11,236 bases of DNA, taken from positions 1 to 11,236 of the forward strand of contig SMXL01000040.1 of assembly GCA_004356385.1 (NCBI GenBank), given 5' to 3'. Origin of the DNA: Bacteroidota bacterium (GTDB lineage: Bacteria; Bacteroidota; Rhodothermia; Rhodothermales; UBA10348). The position numbers and the translations under genes are program-made. This document shows, one piece after another, positions 1 to 6,637 of the stretch. The stretch's first letter is position 1. The number at the start of each line of letters is the position of its first letter. A model generated the notes under the pieces. That model had not been told where the DNA came from. It did no database searches and saw only the letters and a list, made by a program, of their open reading frames with translations.

Positions 1-842
1 CGGCCGCAATCGACAATGGATGGTCGCCGTACTACACACTGCCGGATGACTCTGTATCCTATATAGATGCTCAGGGAAACGAGTGGAGGCCCGAAAACAC
101 AGAGGCGATGACGGGTCAGATGATGACGCTAAGGGAGGGACTTGCCAAATCCAAAAACACGATAACGGCCCAGCTCATGCTCGAAATGGGTCCGGCCCAG
201 GTTGCCTTCTATGCCAGACGGATGGGCATTGAGAGCCCCTTACTTGAAGTGCCGTCTCTCGCTCTAGGAACTAGTAATGTTACACTCCTCGAGTTGACCA
301 CCGCGTACAGTACGTTTGCCAACGGAGGACTTCTGTACAAACCAACGCTCATCACACGAATCGAAGATAAAAACGGGAATACGCTATACGAGGACGCTCC
401 CACACCCAAGGAAGCCCTCTCTGAGGCAACTGCGTATACGATGGTCGATATGCTACGAGCAGTCATCCAGTATGGAACGGGTCAGCGAATCAACGGACAA
501 TACGGACTTCGAAAATTTGACTTGGCGGGAAAGACCGGTACGACTCAGAACAGCGCTGACAACTGGTTCATGTTAATGCACCCGGATCTGGTGATGGGTT
601 CGTGGGTCGGTTTCAATGACCCTCGATTCAGTTTCAAGTCAGACTGGTGGGGACAAGGAGCGCACACTGCCCTTCATATCGTGGGTGATTTCTTCACGCG
701 CGCGATAGCTGACGAGGATGCATTTATCGTCGAGGAAAGTCGATTCCCGCTTCCCGTCCTTTTCGGTGCCAACCTGGAATCCGATCCGAATCCTCCCGCT
801 GACAGCGTCCGTTCGAAGCGTCGAGGGCGAGTCGCATGGTAA
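1..842 (+). CDS. mrcA: Penicillin-binding protein 1A (class A PBP), C-terminal part, 5' truncated
   Basis: This is the transpeptidase end of a bifunctional peptidoglycan synthase, which cross-links stem peptides on the periplasmic face of the inner membrane. The reading frame is open from base 3, giving 279 visible residues, and ends at TAA 840-842. The first visible residues (AAIDNGWSP) match the segment that normally follows the SxxK active-site motif in PBP1A proteins, so the catalytic serine and the whole glycosyltransferase domain lie just outside the window. The second motif, SKN, is at bases 150-158, in the context TLREGLAKSKN. The third, KTGT, is at 531-542 (AGKTGTT). A WVGFNDP segment and a GQGAHTALHIVGDFF segment follow, as in PBP1A proteins. 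The tail is basic and ends RRGRVAW. It is convergent with ispE, with a 71-base gap and no clear terminator. The family is certain; the exact symbol is less so because the N-terminus is missing. Confidence 0.93.
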   Translation, partial: AAIDNGWSPYYTLPDDSVSYIDAQGNEWRPENTEAMTGQMMTLREGLAKSKNTITAQLMLEMGPAQVAFYARRMGIESPLLEVPSLALGTSNVTLLELTTAYSTFANGGLLYKPTLITRIEDKNGNTLYEDAPTPKEALSEATAYTMVDMLRAVIQYGTGQRINGQYGLRKFDLAGKTGTTQNSADNWFMLMHPDLVMGSWVGFNDPRFSFKSDWWGQGAHTALHIVGDFFTRAIADEDAFIVEESRFPLPVLFGANLESDPNPPADSVRSKRRGRVAW

Positions 843-913
843 CTAGAAGTGTCGCCAGCGATGCGAGGCTGGAAATACGAGCCGCAATGAGAAATCGACC
901 CATCAGGCTGGAC

Positions 914-1888
914 TCAGACAGTTAATATCGGACTCCCCACCCAGCCGCTATGGCTGGTGGACTCGAGAGCAGTTCGAGCCATCTCCTCGGATTCAAAGAG
1001 TCCGAATACTGCAGATCCAGAGCCACTCAGAGATGAATACAGTGCACCGTCACGAATCAGGCTTTCTTTAATCGCTTGGAGTTCTGGATACTTCCTGAAG
1101 ACAGGCATTTCGAAATCATTCGAGAGCCCGATCTGCCATTCGTTCAAAGGTCCCTTCAGAACCGCTTCCAATGATAGCGATACAGCCTCCGAATTGGGCC
1201 GAACAAGAGAATAGGCTTCTTCGGTCGAAACTATGATTGGAGGAGTTACGACAGCCACACACACGTCTACCTTTTCACTAGAGCCGTGAAAAATCTCATC
1301 GATGTACGTCAATCGCTCCCCTCTTCCCTCCCCAAGTGAAGGTCTTGGATTCAAAAAAAACGGTACGTCAGAACCCAACTCCGCAGCGAGTGCAGCAAGT
1401 TCTGCCCGACTCATGCCGCAATCCCAGAATTCGGCGAGACCCATCAGGGTTGCCGCCGCATCGCTTGATCCACCACCGAGCCCTGCTCCATGGGGCAATT
1501 TTTTTTCCAGATGAATAGCTACGCTTGAGGAATTCGAGCAGCGCTCAGCCAGCATCAAGGCGGCCTGCATAACCAAATTACTTTCATCCGTTGGAAGACG
1601 CGGGTCCGTACACGTCATTGAGATTGCTGACGAGGGTGAACTCATCAATGACGGCGAGATTTCTGTAGACGGCGAGTCTAGTGACGACGTTGAATTCGAC
1701 GACGGCGAAAAACTTGTCGATGAGCTCGAGATCAATGGGGGCGGAGAAATGGAGATCTGATCGTACCAATCCAGAGCCAAGAACACGGTCTGGATTTCGT
1801 GATACCCATCCGTTCTCTTCTCAAGTACGCGAAGACCCAAATTGATCTTTGCAGGGGCCAGAAGATGAATGATTTTTTCAGAACTCAT
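914..1888 (-). CDS. ispE: 4-diphosphocytidyl-2-C-methyl-D-erythritol kinase (IspE) with Ser/Pro-rich insertion
   Basis: IspE is a cytosolic GHMP-family kinase that phosphorylates the 2-hydroxyl of CDP-methylerythritol in the MEP isoprenoid pathway. With the ATG start at 1888 it has 324 residues, against 283 in E. coli. Visible motifs are PAKINLGL near the N-terminus (catalytic Lys14), DGYHEIQTVF, the ATP-binding loop PHGAGLGGGSSDAAA around 132-145, GSDVPFF with catalytic Asp174, and the C-terminal SLSGSGSAVFGLF around 286-298. All catalytic features are intact, so the enzyme is probably active. The extra length lies mostly in residues 48-90, a Ser-rich stretch placed between the strand ending QISI and the conserved CTDPRLPTDESNLV. 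A GTG at 1897 would add three residues; I prefer the ATG because the N-terminus before PAKINL then has normal length. The gene is divergent from the polysaccharide cluster. Runs of eight A (1353-1360) and eight T (1499-1506) occur inside the gene without breaking the frame. Confidence 0.96.
   Translation of the reverse strand: MSSEKIIHLLAPAKINLGLRVLEKRTDGYHEIQTVFLALDWYDQISISPPPLISSSSTSFSPSSNSTSSLDSPSTEISPSLMSSPSSAISMTCTDPRLPTDESNLVMQAALMLAERCSNSSSVAIHLEKKLPHGAGLGGGSSDAAATLMGLAEFWDCGMSRAELAALAAELGSDVPFFLNPRPSLGEGRGERLTYIDEIFHGSSEKVDVCVAVVTPPIIVSTEEAYSLVRPNSEAVSLSLEAVLKGPLNEWQIGLSNDFEMPVFRKYPELQAIKESLIRDGALYSSLSGSGSAVFGLFESEEMARTALESTSHSGWVGSPILTV
1619..1747 (-). repeat. Low-complexity Ser/Pro-rich insertion in ispE with degenerate internal repeats
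   Basis: This encodes residues 48-90 of IspE, where 21 of 43 residues are Ser and 7 are Pro. On the + strand a 9-base unit GACGGCGAG (last base A in one copy) occurs at 1650-1658, 1668-1676 and 1701-1709. The offsets are 18 and 33 bases, both multiples of three. Each copy encodes Ser-Pro-Ser in the ispE frame. The ends PLISSSS and SLMSSPSS also look like diverged copies of each other. Ser codons are mixed (TCG, TCA, TCT, AGT, AGC), so it is not a fresh homocodon run. Growth by in-frame slippage is an inference. Confidence 0.75.
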
Positions 1889-1926
1889 GGTAGGCACGGT
1901 GGAGAATGACCCGATTGCACAGGGCC

Positions 1927-1960
1927 GATAGATACCTTAGTTTACGCCAAAATTCGTCAA
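1927..1960 (-). promoter_or_regulatory. Candidate ispE promoter
   Basis: Read on the - strand, TTGACG (complement of 1955-1960) is followed after 20 bases by TATCTATC (complement of 1927-1934). This resembles the widely spaced Bacteroidota-type TTG / TAnnTTTG arrangement. It would start transcription near 1920 and leave a leader of about 30 bases before the ATG at 1888. The match is partial and rests on eye inspection only. Confidence 0.3.
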
Positions 1961-2045
1961 TTCGATTAGCCCGTCTACACAACTGCTGCCTATCTGAAGA
2001 TCGTTACGAGCAGCCATCTAATAGCGCCGTGTTCTGCGCAATTTG

Positions 2046-2061
2046 AGATTCGAAAGAATCT
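2046..2061 (+). promoter_or_regulatory. GAAA-tetraloop hairpin just upstream of the SLBB gene start
   Basis: AGATTC (2046-2051), loop GAAA (2052-2055) and GAATCT (2056-2061) form a perfect 6-bp stem with a GNRA tetraloop, which stabilises RNA hairpins. It ends five bases before the ATG at 2067, so in mRNA it covers the region a ribosome would occupy at initiation. It could tune translation of the first gene of the polysaccharide cluster. The stem is A/U-rich, so it is only moderately stable. If translation began at the upstream TTG (2043) it would simply be coding. Confidence 0.35.
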
Positions 2062-2066
2062 TTAGC

Positions 2067-3833
2067 ATGACGAATCTAAGAAGCGGACGATCCGCATTAG
2101 TTCTTTTTGGATTATTTGTAGCCCTCATCGTACTCGATGCCCATTTGGTTCGAGCCCAAGTTGGCTCCATCAACCCGTACGGTCTTTCGGATGCACTCGC
2201 TAATCCGTTAGAGGGACTCCAACGCCGTCTTAGTCAGTCCGCCCTCTCGAAAGCGATGTTACCAATGGAGGGGGCCGTCGACCCAGATATATACGTGGTT
2301 GGGCCAGGAGACGTCTTTTCGATATCGATGCCTCTTATCAAGACCATCGTACCTGAAGTATCGGTGGGAGCCGACGGTCGACTGAATCTGCCCGACTCAG
2401 GGCCGGTCTTTGTCGCGGGCCTGACCTTGAACGAAGCTCGAGATCGAATTTTGACGCGACTCAAGGAATCGTTCCAGAATATGCCGGTGGATGTCGTTCT
2501 CCTTCAGTCTCGTCAATTTTATGTTCATGTCGCTGGAGCGGTGCCGTCGCCGGGTAGGTACCTGGCACTTCCTGCGGCTCGTGTTTCGACCATTTTGGAA
2601 ATTGCTTTCGCAGATACCTCTTGGTCACCCGTGTCCAATCGCGATTTACGACCATCTTTGAGAAATATTCAGTTGATTCACACTAATGGTGAATCCCATT
2701 CTGTCGACCTGATGCAATATTTCGCTTCCGGAAATACGGAAACGAACCCTTATCTGCAGGACGGTGATGTTATCCATATCCCTGGTTTTGATCCCGCGTT
2801 CTCCAGCGTCTATATCGATGGAGCGGTCTTATTCCCTGGACCTTATGACTACAGGTCGGATGATACAATCGCCAGCCTGATCGGTGTAGCGGGTGGAATA
2901 GGCGCTGAGTCATCCATTTCGAATATTCGCGTTCGTCGAGAAAACGCCGACGGCGATGTTCAATCTTTCGAATTCTCTCTCGCGGAAGTGCTGGACGGCG
3001 ACGCTGGTGCCTTCCCGATCGAACCACGTGACAATATTTCGGTCGCTAGAGTCGAGAATATTTTGGGCTCCGCAACGGTCGAGGGAATGGTTCGCCATCC
3101 AGGCACGTACCCGATTGTTGACGGTGTGACAACACTTCGAGAATTAGTCGAAAAGGCCGGTGGTTTACGCTCTGATGCATTACTGAGGGGAACGTACTTA
3201 GAACGCCGAGCGCTGCCCGAAGCGACTGAAAAACCTCGTCGTTCAGTTTTTGAGAAACCCCTTGACGAGTTAGAAAAACTTCTAGTTGCTGACTCCACGG
3301 AGATCATGCTGCGCTTGCGAATGACCGACCTTGACTTCCTCAGCCGCGCCTATTTCGCCCAGGAAATAAGAATGCAAAATCGAGTCTCGATAGACTTCGG
3401 TGCTACGATGACCGGTGATTCGGATCCTATCATTCTAAGGGACCGAGATCGACTCGTCGTTCCGCGTGACGAAAGAACAGTCTATGTATTCGGTCAGGTC
3501 AGAAGACCTGGATTTGTCGGATATGAAATGAGTCGAGATGCCGAGTACTATATTAAAAAAGCAGGGGGGAGAGGAGATTTTGCCCTGGATACGGTGATCA
3601 TTCATCCTGGCACGAGTGACATAGCGCAAGACACGAACCAGATTATCGGGTCCGGCGATATGATTTTCGTTGACCGAAAAACCGACATTGCTGAAAATCC
3701 TGAACTGCAGAGGCTGGTGAGTGAACAACTGAGGAGGCAGTCCGACGCTCGAATTCGGACTATGCAAACCATTCTGCAATCGGTCACGACCATCGCGACT
3801 GTCGTCGCGCTGATCATCAGTCTCAGTAGATAA
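2067..3833 (+). CDS. Polysaccharide export protein, Wza-like, with multiple SLBB domains
   Basis: This secreted protein is predicted to form the periplasmic/outer-membrane conduit for a surface polysaccharide. From the ATG at 2067 it has 588 residues. A signal peptide covers about residues 1-31 (basic MTNLRSGRS, hydrophobic core, cleavage near VRAQ). There is no lipobox cysteine, unlike E. coli Wza. A Poly_export domain begins at DIYVVGPGDVFSI (about 74-86). Four SLBB-type units follow, starting near 151 (FYVHVAGAVPSPGRY), 248 (VYIDGAVLFPGPY), 336 (ATVEGMVRHPGTY) and 472 (VYVFGQVRRPGF), each with a glycine-rich AGG-type end. The last 20 residues form a hydrophobic helix. The TTG at 2043 would add eight residues before the signal peptide; the ATG is preferred because it gives a canonical signal. 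It is the first gene of the cluster, 49 bases before the Wzz gene, which supports the export assignment. Confidence 0.92.
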   Translation: MTNLRSGRSALVLFGLFVALIVLDAHLVRAQVGSINPYGLSDALANPLEGLQRRLSQSALSKAMLPMEGAVDPDIYVVGPGDVFSISMPLIKTIVPEVSVGADGRLNLPDSGPVFVAGLTLNEARDRILTRLKESFQNMPVDVVLLQSRQFYVHVAGAVPSPGRYLALPAARVSTILEIAFADTSWSPVSNRDLRPSLRNIQLIHTNGESHSVDLMQYFASGNTETNPYLQDGDVIHIPGFDPAFSSVYIDGAVLFPGPYDYRSDDTIASLIGVAGGIGAESSISNIRVRRENADGDVQSFEFSLAEVLDGDAGAFPIEPRDNISVARVENILGSATVEGMVRHPGTYPIVDGVTTLRELVEKAGGLRSDALLRGTYLERRALPEATEKPRRSVFEKPLDELEKLLVADSTEIMLRLRMTDLDFLSRAYFAQEIRMQNRVSIDFGATMTGDSDPIILRDRDRLVVPRDERTVYVFGQVRRPGFVGYEMSRDAEYYIKKAGGRGDFALDTVIIHPGTSDIAQDTNQIIGSGDMIFVDRKTDIAENPELQRLVSEQLRRQSDARIRTMQTILQSVTTIATVVALIISLSR

Positions 3834-3882
3834 CGGCAGAAAAGCGACGCCGACGGAATACCCGGGTACTAACTCGTCGAAA

Positions 3883-5085
3883 ATGGAAGAACAACAGTTA
3901 ACGAACGAAGAGCGAAAAGCAAACGCCGACTCATCGTGGTGGAACTTATTGGGTGTTATCTGGCGGTGGAAACGATTCATCATCGTTCTCACGGGAATCT
4001 CGGCTGTCGCGGCAATCGCGATCAGTCTGCTACTTCCCAACTGGTATAAAGCCACGTCAAGACTTCTCCTTCCCGAATCTTCATCTGGCGGTCTGAGTTC
4101 TGCGCTCCTCGGAGACGTTTCATCAGCGCTTTCGCTGATCGGGGGAAGCGGCGGAGACTACGTGCGATATCTGGCGATTTTGAATAGCCGGACGGTCGTG
4201 GGAAGCGCGGTCGACTCGTTCGATTTGATCCAGATATATGACCTCGGCGACGCGGAATTCCCCTTCGATGAAGCGGTTGCTCTCCTGAGAGACAATGTGG
4301 AATTTGTGATTGACGCCGAATTGGAATATTTGTCCATCGAAACCCTAGACCTGGATCCAACCCGGGCGGCCAATATTTCCAATTATTTCGTCCGCGCTTT
4401 GAATCGCGTCGATAATGAACTGGCGACGAAGACAGCAGGTCAGTTCAGGCAGTTCGTCGAGGAACGTTTCCACGAATCAACTGCTTCTCGAATCGTTCTG
4501 CTGGATTCGTTGCAAGTTTTTCAAGAGATATACGGGGTTTTCGATCTCGAGGCGCAGACACTGGCCTATTTCGAGCAGTTGGCGAATATGCGCATCACCG
4601 TATTTTCGTCTGAAATACAGTATCTGTCCCTGAAGAGTCAGTTCGGGAACGAAAACCCGACCGTTCTATCGATGGGGGAAGTGCTTCGCGCCGCTCAGCA
4701 GCTGTACGACGCGGCTCTGGACGGAAAGGAGCAGGTACTTCCGGTCTCTCAGGAGGATACCCCGGCCATGATTCATCGCTATGCCGAGCTCATGATGGAG
4801 AAAACGATCCAAGAGAAGATTCTCGAGCTGGTCGCGCCGATGCTTGAGAAAGCGAAGTTCGACGAACAGAGAAAGGTAGAAGCTGTTCAAATCGTGGATT
4901 CCGCTATTCCCCCATCCAAAAAGTTCAAACCGAAACGCTCGATCATCGTGGTTGCGTCCACTCTGTCGGGATTCATACTTGCCGTCCTCTACGCCTTTCT
5001 AGTCAACTGGTGGAAAACGAACTACATGTACCTGACTCGGCGCTTGGATGAAGCGGTAGCAGTATCCGCTCAAGCGAAAGTTTGA
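3883..5085 (+). CDS. Wzz-type polysaccharide chain-length determinant / co-polymerase
   Basis: This 400-residue inner-membrane protein is of the Wzz (polysaccharide co-polymerase) type, which oligomerises and controls glycan chain length together with a Wzy polymerase. The N-terminus is cytoplasmic and ends WRWKR. TM1 spans about 32-51, followed by the Wzz signature LLPNWYKATSRLLLPES. A Gly/Ser-rich segment (66-91) leads into YLAILNSRTVVGSAVDSFDL, which is typical of the family. The central part (about 180-330) is helical and probably periplasmic. The Pro/Lys motif AIPPSKKFKPKR (341-352) precedes TM2 (about 353-375), as in Wzz proteins. There is no C-terminal Walker/BY-kinase domain and no tyrosine cluster, only a short basic tail. 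It lies 49 bases after the exporter gene and 9 bases before the ligase/polymerase gene, so these three are probably co-transcribed. The ATG has no clear Shine-Dalgarno sequence. Confidence 0.9.
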   Translation: MEEQQLTNEERKANADSSWWNLLGVIWRWKRFIIVLTGISAVAAIAISLLLPNWYKATSRLLLPESSSGGLSSALLGDVSSALSLIGGSGGDYVRYLAILNSRTVVGSAVDSFDLIQIYDLGDAEFPFDEAVALLRDNVEFVIDAELEYLSIETLDLDPTRAANISNYFVRALNRVDNELATKTAGQFRQFVEERFHESTASRIVLLDSLQVFQEIYGVFDLEAQTLAYFEQLANMRITVFSSEIQYLSLKSQFGNENPTVLSMGEVLRAAQQLYDAALDGKEQVLPVSQEDTPAMIHRYAELMMEKTIQEKILELVAPMLEKAKFDEQRKVEAVQIVDSAIPPSKKFKPKRSIIVVASTLSGFILAVLYAFLVNWWKTNYMYLTRRLDEAVAVSAQAKV

Positions 5086-5094
5086 GTTGAACCC

Positions 5095-6549
5095 ATGGCA
5101 TTCGAGACCATCCGCTACGATTTCCAAGCTTCCCGGCTGCTGAAGTTCGGAACTGGCGCACTCAGCCTCTTCCTCCTCTCCGGACTTGCCCTGATCCTTT
5201 TGGTGGTTTGGGCTGCCCCTGATCTTGCTCCGTTTCTTCCGATCGTAATGGTCGGCGCGATAGGACTCGTCATCGTATTCCAATATCCACTGCTAAACCT
5301 CTGCCTTGTCCTTTCCAGTTTCGTTCTGATCGCGGGATTTGAAGAAGGATTTCAAATCACCGAGGTTCTCTATGGGTTGTACTACGTGAGCTTTCTCAGT
5401 CACTGGTATTTCACCCGGCTGTTTCTGTACCGTGAATCCGTTTTTAGAAGACCAGAGGAACGCATTCTGGCGATCTTCTTTGTTCTGGTCTCACTTTCTT
5501 TTCCATTGACCATTCTTTTCAACGGTTCACTTGTCGGGTTTGTGAGCGAATGGCTTTCTCTTTCATTCTTGGGATTGTACTTCCCGATCAGGGAGGCGCT
5601 CGAGAGAAATAGACGGGGCTTGGTCGCGGTATTAGGTGTCATGTTGTTCGTAGGTCTGTTCGTTTTGATACGAAATGTCCTCAATTTTCAGGACGTTCTT
5701 GCAAGTGCCGAATACGCATACGAAGTTGCAAGCGGAAGAGCCGGCACTAACGAGAGCCTGCTGATCGTTCCGGCCATCATGTGTCTCGTGTTCATGATAT
5801 TCCAGACTCGTTGGATACCCAGGCTCTCCTTTGCCGCTTTCTTCCTCGCCTTTTTTGCAGGAGTTCTTCTTACCCAGAGTCGCGGATACTGGTTGGCGTT
5901 CTTGATAGCCGCACTCGTGATCATCTTAATCGTTCCTTTTCGTCAAAAACTGATCTTGACCATCTCGGCTGTGATTACACTGGTTGCCGTCATCGGGATC
6001 GGATTGGCTGTTTTTGGAGATACTATTTGGCTGTTCGTGTACGGAGTAGCCGAGCGATTTCTCTCCATAATGACCGCCGCATCGGACGATATTTCACTTG
6101 TGAATCGTTTTAAGGAGGCATTAGGAGTTTGGGAACACGTAAAACTGAATCCGATTCTGGGGTATGGGATGGGCGTCGAGTATCGGGTACATGACATTAT
6201 ATACGATGTCACCGTCGTAAAGACCTTTATTCATAATGGCTACATCGCCCTCTGGTACAAATTTGGAATATGGGGAGTTGGAATGTTTTTCTACTTCTTC
6301 GGGTCTGTAATACGACGCTCATACCTTGTCTTCAGATCGAACAATCTCGATTCTACCGTCCGTTTGGGCGGACTCGTTGTCGTCGCGTCATTTACTGGAT
6401 TTTTGGTGTCTGCTCTCACTTCCAATCCGGTTTACATCAATGACGCCATGTTCATCATATCGATTCTAGCAGGTATTGGCGGTGGCTGTTGGTCGTTGAA
6501 ACTGACGAGCGATTCCAATCATTCGAGAGTAGGCCAACACGCTGAATAG
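5095..6549 (+). CDS. O-antigen ligase / Wzy polymerase family membrane protein
   Basis: This 484-residue polytopic inner-membrane protein has about 10-12 hydrophobic segments. It belongs to the Wzy_C / O-antigen ligase superfamily, which joins undecaprenyl-linked glycans either to each other (polymerase) or to an acceptor (ligase). The membrane-flanked motif LLTQSRGYWLAF (about 259-270) is the characteristic SRG segment. A large periplasmic loop carries NRFKEALGVWEHVKLNPILGYG (337-358), and the conserved HNGYIALWYKFGIWG follows at 380-394, with His380 as the likely functional histidine. The ATG at 5095 is 9 bases after the Wzz stop. Proximity to Wzz and the SLBB exporter favours polymerase over ligase, but sequence alone does not separate the two. 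No glycosyltransferase is encoded nearby. Confidence 0.87.
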   Translation: MAFETIRYDFQASRLLKFGTGALSLFLLSGLALILLVVWAAPDLAPFLPIVMVGAIGLVIVFQYPLLNLCLVLSSFVLIAGFEEGFQITEVLYGLYYVSFLSHWYFTRLFLYRESVFRRPEERILAIFFVLVSLSFPLTILFNGSLVGFVSEWLSLSFLGLYFPIREALERNRRGLVAVLGVMLFVGLFVLIRNVLNFQDVLASAEYAYEVASGRAGTNESLLIVPAIMCLVFMIFQTRWIPRLSFAAFFLAFFAGVLLTQSRGYWLAFLIAALVIILIVPFRQKLILTISAVITLVAVIGIGLAVFGDTIWLFVYGVAERFLSIMTAASDDISLVNRFKEALGVWEHVKLNPILGYGMGVEYRVHDIIYDVTVVKTFIHNGYIALWYKFGIWGVGMFFYFFGSVIRRSYLVFRSNNLDSTVRLGGLVVVASFTGFLVSALTSNPVYINDAMFIISILAGIGGGCWSLKLTSDSNHSRVGQHAE

Positions 6550-6564
6550 GGTTGTAACCCTTTT
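6548..6564 (+). terminator. Weak hairpin with short T tract over the stop codon of the O-antigen-family gene
   Basis: AGGGT (6548-6552), loop TGTA (6553-6556) and ACCCT (6557-6561) form a 5-bp stem followed by TTT. The TAG stop (6547-6549) lies partly within the stem. The short stem and short T tract suggest at most partial termination, which could lower expression of the downstream barrel gene rather than end the operon. Confidence 0.25.
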
Positions 6565-6637
6565 GCGGCCACGTCCGTATCTGTATCACACCGGAGTCCT
6601 CTTCCGGACATACAGCCATAGCACCAGTCTTACTGCC

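Noticed and set aside
855..872. CCAGC ... GCTGG inverted repeat between the PBP gene and ispE as a bidirectional terminator
   Set aside because: The stem is only 5 bp with an 8-base loop, and no T tract follows on either strand.
1353..1506. A8 and T8 homopolymer runs in ispE as frameshift sites
   Set aside because: The reading frame is continuous and conserved motifs on both sides are in one frame, so there is no sign of an actual shift.
1889..1897. GTG start extending IspE by three residues
   Set aside because: The ATG at 1888 is a stronger codon and gives the usual distance to PAKINL; the GTG cannot be fully excluded.
2043..2066. TTG start extending the SLBB exporter by eight residues
   Set aside because: The ATG at 2067 gives a canonical signal peptide (basic start, then hydrophobic core), and no ribosome-binding sequence supports the TTG.
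3435..4055. A 206-residue open frame on the - strand across the exporter/Wzz junction
   Set aside because: It runs antisense to two well-supported genes, shows no family-like motif and has a composition typical of a shadow frame.
6563..6637. TTG start extending the barrel protein by 25 residues
   Set aside because: The extension places a polar, His/Tyr-rich segment before an otherwise complete signal peptide that begins MKRGSLL at 6638.
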